DNA of 45,298 nt from an uncultured Myxococcales bacterium. Lineage in GTDB: Bacteria; Myxococcota_A; UBA9042. The stretch lies in contig CAIYWC010000058.1 of NCBI GenBank assembly GCA_903929795.1, forward strand, positions 1 to 45,298, given 5' to 3'. This document shows positions 35,616 to 43,559 of this stretch, one piece after another. Below the pieces are notes generated by a model. That model was not told the DNA's origin. It saw nothing but the letters and a program-made list of their open reading frames with translations, and did not search any database. The stretch's first letter is position 1. Each line of letters opens with the position of its first letter. Position numbers and translations under genes: made by a program.

Positions 35616-36559
35616 GCCAAGCTGCGTCGCAACCACCCGTTCAACGGGCGTTTTTTCATCCAGGCGGCTTCGCCAAGCTGGACGCGAAGCCGCTGTCGGA
35701 CGCCCAGCGCCTGCGCTGGCTGATCGGCATGTTTGCGCGCATGGAACTGCGCAGTCTGACGTCGAAGCTGACGGCGATCTCGTTTCCGCTCGGCGCCTTT
35801 GCCGGTGCGGCCGTCATCGCGCTGCTGACGCGCATCCCGCAGCTGATGGAGATGCTGGGCGATGACCGCCGCGTGTTCGTCACCGACAAGGCGATGCCGA
35901 TCCTGTTTGGCATGAACCTGCTGACGGCGTTCTTGCAGACCACGATTTGGGTCGCGCCGGTGATCGCGAGTGACGTGCAATCCGGCGCGCTGCTGCTGTA
36001 CTTTTCGCGACCCCTGCGGCGCCGGGACTACCTGCTGGCGAGGCTCCTGGCGGCGACGCTGGTGACCTGGGCGGAGCTGGCGAGCGCCGCCGTGCTGCTC
36101 GTGCTGGTGCAAATGGCCTCGTTTGGCATCGCGCTGGACGGCGGCACGACCTTGGGCGGGCTGCTGTTTTGGACGCTTCTCGCGCTGGGTGAAGTCCTCG
36201 TGTCGCTGTTTGTTGCGGCGGCGATCTCGGCGGTCGCGCTGGGCTGCTCGTCGCTGGCACGTTCGGCCAACGGCGCGCCGCTGCTGTTTGTCGGTGTGCT
36301 GCTGGGCTCGGTGCCGCTGGCGCTGGTGCTGGGCAATATCGGCGGCGGTGGTCCGCTGTGGCAGGCGTTCAACCTGACGCAAGGCCTGAACGCGGTGCAT
36401 GGGCTGCTGATGGCGCTGCTGTCGCCGCAGCCGCTGACCGATGGCCTGGTGACCAAGGCGGTCGTGGGCACGCTGTTGTGGACCGGGCTGGCCGCGGGCT
36501 CGTGGCAGCTGCTCGTGCGGCTCCTGCGCAACCCGCCGATGGGCAAGGGGAGGGCGTAG
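35612..36559 (+). CDS. ABC-2 type transporter permease
   Basis: 315 aa from a GTG overlapping the ATPase stop. After a cytoplasmic N-terminus (about 45 residues) there are about six hydrophobic helices, including PILFGMNLLTAFLQTTIWVA, LASAAVLLVLVQMASFGIAL and LLFVGVLLGSVPLALVLGNI. A basic segment between helices (FSRPLRRRDYLLARLLA) is typical of ABC-2 permeases (PF12679/PF12730-like). It ends one codon before the second ATPase gene. Confidence 0.85.
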   Translation: MSQAASQPPVQRAFFHPGGFAKLDAKPLSDAQRLRWLIGMFARMELRSLTSKLTAISFPLGAFAGAAVIALLTRIPQLMEMLGDDRRVFVTDKAMPILFGMNLLTAFLQTTIWVAPVIASDVQSGALLLYFSRPLRRRDYLLARLLAATLVTWAELASAAVLLVLVQMASFGIALDGGTTLGGLLFWTLLALGEVLVSLFVAAAISAVALGCSSLARSANGAPLLFVGVLLGSVPLALVLGNIGGGGPLWQAFNLTQGLNAVHGLLMALLSPQPLTDGLVTKAVVGTLLWTGLAAGSWQLLVRLLRNPPMGKGRA

Positions 36560-37507
36560 ATGCTGACGCCGTTGCCGCCCGACAACACGGTGCTGCGGAT
36601 GCAGCGCGTGACCCAGCAGTACGGCGTGAACGTGGCGCTGCTGGACGCGACTTTTGACCTCCAGCCGGGCGTCGTCGGGCTGCTGGGGCCCAACGGCGCG
36701 GGTAAGTCGACGCTGATTCGCCTGGCCGCGGGCCTGAAGACGCCGACGCGCGGGACGGTGACCTGGCTGGGTGGCAGGACACAGGGCGATGCGGCGCTGG
36801 AGGGGCAGATCGCGCTGGTGCCCGACGGCGACAGCCTGCCCAAGCTGGACACGCCGCTGAGCTTGATCGCGCTGGTGCTCCGCTGCCACGGGCTGACGGC
36901 GCACGACGCCGAGACGCGTGCCAAGGCCATCCTGACGCGGCTGGGCATGGAGGCGAAGTGGAATGACGCGCTGGGCGGCCTGTCGCGAGGTCAGCGACAG
37001 CGGGTCAAGTTGGCGCAGGCGTTCGCGATGCCGGCGCGGCTGGTGCTGCTGGACGAGCCGCTGAACGCGCTGGACCCGCTGTGGCGGCTGGAAGTGGCGG
37101 CGCTGATGCACGAGGCGGCGCAAAATGGCGCGTGCGTCGTGGTGTCGAGCCATATTCTGGAGGAAGTTCAGTCGATTGCCGGCTGGCTGCTGCTGCTGTT
37201 TCGCGGCCGGGTCGTGGCGGCGGGTAGCCAGGCGGAGATCCGCGCGCTGCTGCACAAACGCGCCCAGGCGCTGCGGTTGAAGAGCAGTGACCCGCGCGCG
37301 CTGGCCCGCGAGCTGCTGAGCCGCGCGCCGGTGACGGAGCTGAAAATCGACGCGCAGTTTCTGACCGTGCAGGCGTCCGAGCCCGCGGAGCTGTTCCAGG
37401 CGCTGCCGCAAGCGGTGCTGGCGTCGGGGACCCGCGTGGATTTTGCCGCAACCGATGGCGATGATTTGATTAGCCTTTTCCACGCGCTCGCCCAGGAGGT
37501 CAAATGA
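36560..37507 (+). CDS. ABC transporter ATPase, second copy
   Basis: 315 aa. Walker A is GPNGAGKST (Lys49), signature LSRGQRQRVKLA, Walker B LVLLDEPLNALD, and the switch His lies in VVVSSHILEEVQ. It has the same length and C-terminal extension as the first ATPase, so the two arose by duplication. GGGGAGGG lies just before the ATG at 36560, immediately after the permease stop. Its TGA overlaps the ATG of the next permease (37504-37507). The two ATPases may form a heterodimer or serve two separate permeases. Confidence 0.9.
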   Translation: MLTPLPPDNTVLRMQRVTQQYGVNVALLDATFDLQPGVVGLLGPNGAGKSTLIRLAAGLKTPTRGTVTWLGGRTQGDAALEGQIALVPDGDSLPKLDTPLSLIALVLRCHGLTAHDAETRAKAILTRLGMEAKWNDALGGLSRGQRQRVKLAQAFAMPARLVLLDEPLNALDPLWRLEVAALMHEAAQNGACVVVSSHILEEVQSIAGWLLLLFRGRVVAAGSQAEIRALLHKRAQALRLKSSDPRALARELLSRAPVTELKIDAQFLTVQASEPAELFQALPQAVLASGTRVDFAATDGDDLISLFHALAQEVK

Positions 37508-38271
37508 CGGCTTGGTCGTGGGCGGAGGCGCCGGAAGCGCGCAAGCTGTCGCTTCCGGCGGCGATCGCCGTGCACATGCGGGTTCAGCTCGCGCGCACGC
37601 TGCGGCTGCAGACGCTGTGGCCGTGGCTTGCGGTCATGCTGGCGGTAACGCTGGGCGGCTGGGCGATCGTGCATTTTTCGGTGGAGGCGGCCGATCGCTT
37701 TGCCGAATTCGTCCACACGTGGGGCGTGCGCGCGATTGCGCTGGTGGCGCTGGGGGTGGGCACCGCGGCGATTCGTCAGGATGCTGAGGCGGGTGCGCTC
37801 GCGTTCTTTCTGTTGCGCCCGCAGGCCAAGACGGCGCTGCCGATTGGTCGCTGGCTGGCGGTAACGGCGGTGGCGGGCACGCTGGGCGAAGTGGCAATGC
37901 TGGTGCTCTGGCTGGTTACGCGCGGCACGTCCGCGCAGATGCCGCTGAGCGAATTGCCGGCGCTGCTCTTGGCTGCCGCGCTCGCAGCCGCGGTCTACAG
38001 CGCGACGTTCATGACCATCGCCGTCTGGTTTCGCGCGGCGATTGGCGTCTCCGTCGGCTGGCTGGTGGTGCTTGATCGCCTGGCCAGCGCTTCCACGAGC
38101 TTTGCCGCCGTCGCGCCGAGCCACTACCTGGCGACGATCCTGGGCGAAGAATCGCCGCCCGAGACGACGGTCGCCGCCTCGGTCTGCGCGCTTGTCGTGT
38201 GGACCGCGCTGATGCTCTTCGCCGCGGTGGTCCGGTTGCAGCGCGAGCCGCCCGTGAACAACGAACCTTGA
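37504..38271 (+). CDS. ABC-2 type transporter permease, second copy
   Basis: 255 aa, ATGA overlap with the preceding ATPase. About six hydrophobic helices are visible, including LWPWLAVMLAVTLGGWAIV, LAVTAVAGTLGEVAMLVLWL and PALLLAAALAAAVYSATFM. Between helices a HFSVEAADRFAEF segment lies in the periplasmic loop. Less similar to the 35612 permease than the two ATPases are to each other. It ends 32 bases before selC, so transcription probably continues into the tRNA gene. Confidence 0.8.
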   Translation: MTAWSWAEAPEARKLSLPAAIAVHMRVQLARTLRLQTLWPWLAVMLAVTLGGWAIVHFSVEAADRFAEFVHTWGVRAIALVALGVGTAAIRQDAEAGALAFFLLRPQAKTALPIGRWLAVTAVAGTLGEVAMLVLWLVTRGTSAQMPLSELPALLLAAALAAAVYSATFMTIAVWFRAAIGVSVGWLVVLDRLASASTSFAAVAPSHYLATILGEESPPETTVAASVCALVVWTALMLFAAVVRLQREPPVNNEP

Positions 38272-38303
38272 CACAACCGCGCCTTCCGGTTGGCATGCGC
38301 CAC

Positions 38304-38400
38304 GGAGGCGCCCGAGTTCTGGTGGGCTCCCCGGTCTTCAAAACCGGTGTGAGGCGTGACGAGCGTCTCGGGGGAGTTCGATTCTCCTGCGCTTCCGCCA
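38304..38400 (+). tRNA. selC: Selenocysteine tRNA (anticodon UCA)
   Basis: A complete tRNA with the special features of tRNA-Sec. The acceptor stem has 8 base pairs (38304-38311 with 38389-38396), then the discriminator G and an encoded CCA end (38398-38400). The anticodon stem 38331-38335/38343-38347 encloses the loop CTTCAAA, giving anticodon TCA at 38338-38340. The variable arm is long with a 6-bp stem (38351-38356 with 38364-38369). The T arm (38372-38376/38384-38388) has loop TTCGATT. The 8+5 stacked acceptor/T stem is the bacterial tRNA-Sec signature read by SelB. The gene implies that this organism decodes UGA as selenocysteine, though no selA, selB, selD or selenoprotein gene is in the window. 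Confidence 0.95.
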
Positions 38401-38537
38401 AAAGATAAATGATTGTAATTAGTTACAAATCGACACGTGCGCACTGGCTAGCGGTTTGTCGATTGCTTCTAACGACAGCAATCATCTGAAATAATTAGCC
38501 AATTCCCGCATTCCACCCATCCACAGGAGTCCTGCGC
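38401..38537. repeat. AT-rich segment with nested inverted repeats after selC
   Basis: This 137-base gap is markedly richer in A and T than the rest of the window. AATCGACA (38428-38435) is repeated inverted as TGTCGATT (38457-38464), and GATTGCT (38461-38467) as AGCAATC (38477-38483), so the second arm of the first pair overlaps the first arm of the second. ATGATTG (38409-38415) is also complementary to CAATCAT nearby. No gene is seen. It may end the selC transcript, end the leftward SNF2 gene, or be a recombination scar; no direct repeat of the tRNA 3' end was found. Confidence 0.5.
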
Positions 38538-41500
38538 TCAGCGCTGACTCTCCATCGCGGCCACCACCCGCATCCACATTGCCTGCGCTAGGTCCGGCGG
38601 AATCTGGTCGACGCCGACGAGCCCACGCAGTTGCAGCAGCAGCCCAGCTTCGTCCTGGCTTGCGTGGCCGCCGGGCACCAGTTCCGCGAACAGCCACGTC
38701 GCCACCTGCGCGCCCGTGGGCACATCCGACCGGCCCGCACGTTCGGCCAGCGCCAGCGCCAGCGCGTCCGCGAGCAGTGGAATCGATTCCGCCGCACACT
38801 CGCCGCCCAAGAGCACTGCCGCGGCCGCCAACTTGCGCCGGGCCTGGACCCGCAGCGGCGATTCGGTCGGCGCCGTCGCCACGTCCGTCCGTTGCCATCG
38901 GGTCTGCGCACCCGCCAGTGGCGACCCCTGGCCCAGCCGCTGCAACGTCGCCCACGTGCGCGCGTCCAGCACGGCGATTTCCGTCCTGTTGCGCGTCGCG
39001 ATGTCCAGCCCGACCGCGTTCACCTCGGCATCGACGGCATCCACGACCGCGACCAGCCCGCCGCGCGCCACCAGCACTTGCTCCAGACGCCCCGGCAGTC
39101 GCTGCGACAGCGCTTCAATCGCCGCCAGCACCGGGTCCACGTTCGGCTCCGGTTCGTGCGCACCGGTCAGTTCGTGGTGCGGCGGCGGCTCCGGCTGCTC
39201 TTCACGCGGCGTGACAGGTTCCTCGCTCGGCGGCGGCACATCCAACGGCGGGCGGTCGTCCATCTCGAGCTCCGCCGCTGGTTCGGGCAGCAGCGTTCCC
39301 GGCGCTTCCTGCTCGCGCTCGTCCCGCGGCGCATCTGGTAGCGTTTCCGGCGGCATTGCCAGCGCCTCCATCGCCAGCGCCAGAACCTTCTTCGACACAC
39401 CCATCACTTCCGGCGCATCCTCGTCCTGCGCCATCGCCGCCGCGAAAAGCCCGCGCTTGCCGGCAATCAACGCCGCGACACGCTCCTCGTAGCTGTTCTC
39501 CGCCACCATCAGCACGACCAGGACATTTTGCCGTTGCCGCAGGCGATGGATGCGCGCAATTCGCTGGTCCAGAATCGCCGGATTCCACGGCAAATCGAGC
39601 ACGATCATCGCGCTTGCCGCCTGCAGGTTCAGCCCCGTCGCGCCGGCGTCGGTCGAGAGGAACACCATCGTCTCGGGGTCGTCGTTGAAGCGATCGATGA
39701 GCTCGGGCCGCGCTTTCACCGCCACCCCGCCGTGGAGGCTGCAGTATTTGACGCCCAGCCGGTCCAGCGCCTCGCAGGCCATGCGCGTCATCAGCTCCCA
39801 CTGGCTGAACACGACGACTTTGCGCCCTTCGCCCAGGCACAGCGTTTCGATGAGCCGAACGAACTCGTCGAGCTTTGGCGATCCCGCCGTCACCTTGTCC
39901 ACCAGCCCAGCCGCGTCGCAAGCCATCCGCGCCCGCTGCAGCGCCGCCATGAGCAGCTTCTCCTCGCTCGCCGTCAGAGGCCGCTTCGCCGCGCGTTGCG
40001 CAATCGTTCCAGCTGCTTGAACCGCTTCGTCGTGCAGATTGCGCTGGTGCGGCGTCATCGGCAGGACCAGCGTCTGGTCCGTCCGCGCCGGCAACTGATC
40101 CGCGATGACCTGGCGATCCCGCCGCAGCATGACCGTCGCCAGCCTCCGCCGCAGTTCGCCCAGGTTGCGATAGGTCAGCTCCTTGCCGTTTTCATCGGTC
40201 ACGGTGAAATCGAGCTTGAAGCGCCACAACGGCCCCAGAATCCGCCCGTCGATGCGCTGCATCAGGCTGTACAACTCCTCCAGCCGGTTCTCCAGCGGCG
40301 TGCCCGAGAGCGCGAACACGAACCGCGCCGGGATCGACTTCACCACCGCCGCCGTCCGCGTCCGCCAATTCTTGATGCGCTGCGCCTCGTCCAGAATCAG
40401 CACGTCCGGCGGGTATTTTTCGCACAGGAGCGCTTGGTCGCTGCGAATGGTCTCGTAGTGCGCCACGAGAAACGGCACATCGCTCGCGTACGCCCGTTCG
40501 CGGGAATGCGCGGGACCGTCGAGCACCAGCGCCTCATGGGCCGTGAATTTGCGCACTTCAGTGGCCCAGTGCTTCTTGTTCGACGTGGGCGCGACGATCA
40601 GCACGCGGCGGACTCCGGCATTTTCGATCAGCCAGTGGGCGGCCGCTATGGCTTGGACCGTCTTGCCGAGGCCCATGTCGTCGGCAAGGAGCGCGCGGCC
40701 GGTCGAAGCCAGAAAGGCGGCACCTTGGACCTGATACGGCAGCAGCGGCAGTCGAATGCCGGGGATCTGCCCGCCGTGATGGGCGAATTCAGCGCGGATC
40801 GCGGTGGCCCGCTGCTGGTGAAACGCATCTTCCGCCAGCCGTTTGGCGTGCTCGGCGGCATCGTCGCCCAAGGACACTTCCGGCTGGCCCGCCAGCGCCG
40901 ACTCCAAAGCGAACCAGGCCTCTGGCAACTGGCCTTTCAGAAAGCCCGCCGCGTCGAAGTGGCGATTCAGCGCGTCTGCCACCGGCGCGGACAGCAAAAG
41001 TGGCCGGCGGACGCGGATTTGCGGCGGATGCGGCGCGTCCCACGCGAGGTGCACCACAGCGACGCTCGGCGCGGGCGGCCGCTTCCGATGCTTGGACCGC
41101 TTGTGCAGTTTGGCGAGTACCGCCTCGATGTGCTTGCACGTCCCGAGCCGGTTGGAGGCGAAATCGGCGCAGGTGCACGTGTTGAGCCGCTCGTCCAGCG
41201 CGCGAATCACGACGCGATACGGCCGCAGCGCCGCACCCGTGGACTTGACCGAGCGCGCTTCCCACGTGCCGAACCAGGGATCGCCGGATACGTGCTCCAG
41301 TATCACCTCAGTGTGGGCCGACTTCACCCGCTCAGCGACCGCGCGATCGGCGGCCGTCACCACTTGCTCGGGCTGGACCGCTTGCCGCGCCGCGTAGGAC
41401 AGCAGCGTTGCCACGATGTGCTTGCAGACCGGCTCCGCGTCGAACGGGCACGTGCAGTCGAAGAGCGGCTCGCCCGCCTCATCGGCATTGACCTCAACCT

Positions 41501-41681
41501 GGTAGCTCGCAAACGCCTGGCCCGCGACGTTTGCCCACAGCCGCTCCTGATTCCAGCCGATGTCGAGCACGCAATTGTCCTTGAAGTACTGCAAGCCGCG
41601 GCGCACGACGGCGTCGGATGCCAGCTTGCGCACGGCTTCCAGGTCGTACAGGAACGGATCGGCGGCAGGTTCGGGTGTCAT
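38538..41681 (-). CDS. SNF2-family helicase with two SWIM zinc fingers
   Basis: 1047 aa. Two CxC...CxH SWIM motifs lie at the N-terminus: Cys76/78/86 with His88, and Cys169/171/182 with His184. The helicase core follows: Walker A/motif I DMGLGKT at 335-341, motif II DEAQ at 431-434, and the C-terminal RecA domain with WELMTRMACEALDRLG, STDAGATGLNLQ and the DQRIARIHRLRQ motif VI. A Pro/Glu-rich linker (about residues 820-870) leads to a C-terminal domain of about 180 residues without a known name. Bacterial SNF2 proteins of this kind (HepA/RapA-like) remodel RNA polymerase or protein-DNA complexes; some work in phage defence. GAGGAG precedes the ATG; TTCAAC and TATGGT spaced 17 bases on the minus strand form a possible promoter. 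Confidence 0.9.
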   Translation of the reverse strand: MTPEPAADPFLYDLEAVRKLASDAVVRRGLQYFKDNCVLDIGWNQERLWANVAGQAFASYQVEVNADEAGEPLFDCTCPFDAEPVCKHIVATLLSYAARQAVQPEQVVTAADRAVAERVKSAHTEVILEHVSGDPWFGTWEARSVKSTGAALRPYRVVIRALDERLNTCTCADFASNRLGTCKHIEAVLAKLHKRSKHRKRPPAPSVAVVHLAWDAPHPPQIRVRRPLLLSAPVADALNRHFDAAGFLKGQLPEAWFALESALAGQPEVSLGDDAAEHAKRLAEDAFHQQRATAIRAEFAHHGGQIPGIRLPLLPYQVQGAAFLASTGRALLADDMGLGKTVQAIAAAHWLIENAGVRRVLIVAPTSNKKHWATEVRKFTAHEALVLDGPAHSRERAYASDVPFLVAHYETIRSDQALLCEKYPPDVLILDEAQRIKNWRTRTAAVVKSIPARFVFALSGTPLENRLEELYSLMQRIDGRILGPLWRFKLDFTVTDENGKELTYRNLGELRRRLATVMLRRDRQVIADQLPARTDQTLVLPMTPHQRNLHDEAVQAAGTIAQRAAKRPLTASEEKLLMAALQRARMACDAAGLVDKVTAGSPKLDEFVRLIETLCLGEGRKVVVFSQWELMTRMACEALDRLGVKYCSLHGGVAVKARPELIDRFNDDPETMVFLSTDAGATGLNLQAASAMIVLDLPWNPAILDQRIARIHRLRQRQNVLVVLMVAENSYEERVAALIAGKRGLFAAAMAQDEDAPEVMGVSKKVLALAMEALAMPPETLPDAPRDEREQEAPGTLLPEPAAELEMDDRPPLDVPPPSEEPVTPREEQPEPPPHHELTGAHEPEPNVDPVLAAIEALSQRLPGRLEQVLVARGGLVAVVDAVDAEVNAVGLDIATRNRTEIAVLDARTWATLQRLGQGSPLAGAQTRWQRTDVATAPTESPLRVQARRKLAAAAVLLGGECAAESIPLLADALALALAERAGRSDVPTGAQVATWLFAELVPGGHASQDEAGLLLQLRGLVGVDQIPPDLAQAMWMRVVAAMESQR

Positions 41682-41739
41682 GGCGGCTCCTCAGTCAAGG
41701 CCGGTACCATAGCAGTCTCGCGAACAACGTTGAAGCCGG

Positions 41740-41768
41740 TTGCGTCGCCTTGCCGCGCCGACTATGCT
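41740..41768 (+). promoter_or_regulatory. Candidate promoter of HicB/HicA-like pair
   Basis: TTGCGT (41740-41745), a 17-base spacer and TATGCT (41763-41768). The -10 overlaps the first ATG of the antitoxin (41764), so if used, translation would start further on, for example at the GTG at 41794, which has GGAG at the right distance. Confidence 0.35.
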
Positions 41769-42237
41769 GATATTCCAGCCGGAGCCGCGCATCGTGCACG
41801 CCAAGACCTACAACCTGTCGATGCTTTTCAGCCGGGCTGGCGATTTGCCGTCGGCGTGGGTCGCGCACGTGCTCGATTTTGACCTCGTCACCCAGGGCGA
41901 CACGCTCCAGCACGCAATGGCGATGGCGCTCGAAGCAACGGCGTTGGTCGCGAAGTGGGATGTCGAGCAGGGCAAGGATCCCCTCGACCGTCGCGCGCCG
42001 GACGCCGAGTGGGCGCGTTTCTACGAGATCGCCCAGCACGGTCAGCCCCTGGCCGGACTGCAACTGCCCGATGAGAATCAGTTCGAGGCGCTGGCCTTGT
42101 TGGCGCTGTGCGTCTTCGATCTGGATGCGGTGGATCCGCAGCAGCCCGTCACGCCCACGCCGCGCAAGAAGGCCGCGCCCCGGTCGGCCGAGTACCGCCG
42201 CGTGCTGAGCTGGCCTGAGCACGCCCGCGCCGCGTGA
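41764..42237 (+). CDS. hicB: HicB-like antitoxin
   Basis: 157 aa from the ATG at 41764. The first third fits the partial RNase H-like fold of HicB: SAWVAHVLDFDLVTQGDTLQHAMAMALEAT, with the family's 'vahvp.l.gvvTqGdTleeA...a.ea' pattern. A Pro/Arg-rich linker and a basic C-terminus follow, where DNA-binding residues are expected in this family. It lies seven bases before a HicA-like toxin gene, in the order antitoxin first. In standard hicAB operons the toxin comes first; both orders occur. A GTG at 41794 is an alternative start that would suit the candidate promoter. The protein neutralises the toxin by direct binding and usually represses the operon. Confidence 0.72.
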   Translation: MLIFQPEPRIVHAKTYNLSMLFSRAGDLPSAWVAHVLDFDLVTQGDTLQHAMAMALEATALVAKWDVEQGKDPLDRRAPDAEWARFYEIAQHGQPLAGLQLPDENQFEALALLALCVFDLDAVDPQQPVTPTPRKKAAPRSAEYRRVLSWPEHARAA

Positions 42238-42243
42238 GTTGAG

Positions 42244-42465
42244 ATGCCACCCCGTTTTCGCGACATCCGCCGCGCGCTGGAGAAACAAGGCGTGACGGTG
42301 ATGCCATCCAAGGGCGGAAGTTCGCACTGGAAAGTCGAAAAAGACGGCAAGACGTACCCGATCCCGGCTTCGCACGGCGACAACACGGAGATTTCCGAGG
42401 TCTACGTCCGCGGCGTCTGCCGGGCCCTGGGTCTGGATGAGGCCGAACTGCGCCGAAACCTGTGA
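42244..42465 (+). CDS. hicA: HicA-like mRNA interferase toxin
   Basis: 73 aa, a typical HicA length. The double-stranded RNA-binding-like fold is visible: FRDIRRALEKQGVTVM, then the catalytic segment GGSSHWKV with His28, then IPASHGDNTEISEVYVRGVCRALGLD. HicA cleaves mRNA independently of the ribosome. The His is preserved, so the toxin is probably active. The start follows the antitoxin stop by six bases without a clear ribosome site, consistent with coupling. Its TGA overlaps a GTG that could start a longer form of the next gene, but a start further downstream is more likely. Confidence 0.75.
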   Translation: MPPRFRDIRRALEKQGVTVMPSKGGSSHWKVEKDGKTYPIPASHGDNTEISEVYVRGVCRALGLDEAELRRNL

Positions 42466-42539
42466 CGCGTCCTGAACCGCAGCGACGGGGGGCTGTGTCG
42501 CGACTAAAAAACGCTAGCCACCATCCGCCCTTGCTGAGC

Positions 42540-42568
42540 TTGCCGCAGACCGCAACTTGCCGTATCAC
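42540..42568 (+). promoter_or_regulatory. Candidate promoter giving a leaderless transcript
   Basis: TTGCCG (42540-42545), a 17-base spacer and TATCAC (42563-42568). The ATG of the next gene starts eight bases after the end of the -10, so transcription could begin at the start codon itself. No ribosome site precedes this ATG, in keeping with leaderless initiation. Confidence 0.35.
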
Positions 42569-42575
42569 GCGCAAC

Positions 42576-43385
42576 ATGAACGACCTCCGCCAACTCTTGT
42601 GCGACGCCAGCAACCAGCTCTCCATGCACGCGCGCGGGGCCATCCTCGCCGAGGGCCGGGACGCCGTAGCGACGTTGATTGACGTCATGCTGGACGAGCA
42701 TCTCCAGCGCTCCGAGGACGATGCCGAGTCGATGGCGCCCATCCACGCCGCGCGGCTCCTTGGCGAACTGCGGGCCGACTCCGCGATCCCGGGGCTGCTG
42801 GCCACGCTGCTCAAAATGGAGCCGGGCTACATCTTGTGGGACGCCGCGCTGTTTGCGCTGGAGGCCATCGGCGCGCGAGTCTTGGAGCCCGCGCTCGCGT
42901 TGGTTCCCGACGTGACCGCCGAGCAAAGGGGCTATCTGGCAAGCGCGCTTGCCAGGCTGAACGTCCGGGATCCGCGCATTCTGACGCTCCTGTTCGACGA
43001 CTTGCGGCGGGACCCACTGCACGGGGCGATGTGTCTCGGGCAGTATCGCGACCCGACCGCGCTGCCGGAGCTGCTGGCGACCTTCGACGCGTTTCAAGTC
43101 GATTCGGGCGGCGGGATGTTCGCCAATCAAGCGCTGGTGGAATTGCACGCGACAATTGAGGACTGCGGCGGCGTGCTGACCCCGGCGCAACAAGCGAAAT
43201 ACTTCGCAGCGACATCGCCGCAACGCAAATTTCGCGACGAGCTGCTTGGCTTGACGACTGGCCGGCCGACGTCATCGCTGCCGGCGCCGGCGCGAGCGAA
43301 AGATCGACCGGGGCGCAATGATCCTTGCTGGTGCGGCAGCGGTCGCAAGTACAAGAAATGCCACCTTGGGCACGAGCCTGGCTAG
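42576..43385 (+). CDS. HEAT-repeat protein with C-terminal SEC-C zinc motif
   Basis: 269 aa from the ATG at 42576, chosen because the preceding 114 bases (from an overlapping GTG at 42462) encode a non-conserved-looking, Pro/Arg-rich segment and contain promoter-like elements. HEAT-type helix pairs run through residues 10-170 (for example HAARLLGELRADSAIPGLLATLLK and LWDAALFALEAIGARVLEPALAL). The C-terminus has a complete SEC-C motif (RNDPCWCGSGRKYKKCHLG), a zinc-binding element first known from SecA. Such proteins occur widely with uncharacterised partners. No signal peptide. It follows the HicBA-like pair and may be unrelated to it. Confidence 0.85.
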   Translation: MNDLRQLLCDASNQLSMHARGAILAEGRDAVATLIDVMLDEHLQRSEDDAESMAPIHAARLLGELRADSAIPGLLATLLKMEPGYILWDAALFALEAIGARVLEPALALVPDVTAEQRGYLASALARLNVRDPRILTLLFDDLRRDPLHGAMCLGQYRDPTALPELLATFDAFQVDSGGGMFANQALVELHATIEDCGGVLTPAQQAKYFAATSPQRKFRDELLGLTTGRPTSSLPAPARAKDRPGRNDPCWCGSGRKYKKCHLGHEPG

Positions 43386-43452
43386 CGCGCCGAACGCAGG
43401 TCGATCAGCGGCTCGATTTCTGTGAGAAGGACGCGTGCCTGAGCGAATGAAA

Positions 43453-43553
43453 GACGTCCAGCCCGTGGACCGCAGCAAATTTCCACGTTCCGGCCCCAAG
43501 TGGACGTCCACCCGCGGCCCGCGATTGACCTCGCACCGCGGCCTCGCCACACT
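43453..43553 (+). promoter_or_regulatory. Candidate operator and promoter for the last gene
   Basis: A perfect 12-base palindrome GTGGACGTCCAC lies at 43500-43511. A related inverted repeat, GTCCA (43456-43460) and TGGAC (43466-43470) with a five-base gap, lies about 35 bases upstream. TTGACC (43525-43530), a 17-base spacer and CACACT (43548-43553) follow and end six bases before the ATG at 43560. The layout suggests two operator copies upstream of a promoter producing a leaderless message. Sequence evidence only. Confidence 0.35.
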
Positions 43554-43559
43554 CGCGCC

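Noticed and set aside
38304..38537. selC as an attachment site with a direct repeat of its 3' end nearby
   Set aside because: No second copy of the tRNA 3' end and no integrase gene could be found by eye within the window.
42462..42575. N-terminal extension of the HEAT/SEC-C protein from the GTG overlapping the HicA-like stop
   Set aside because: The encoded segment is Pro/Arg-rich without a domain, and the DNA holds a promoter-like element directly before the ATG at 42576.
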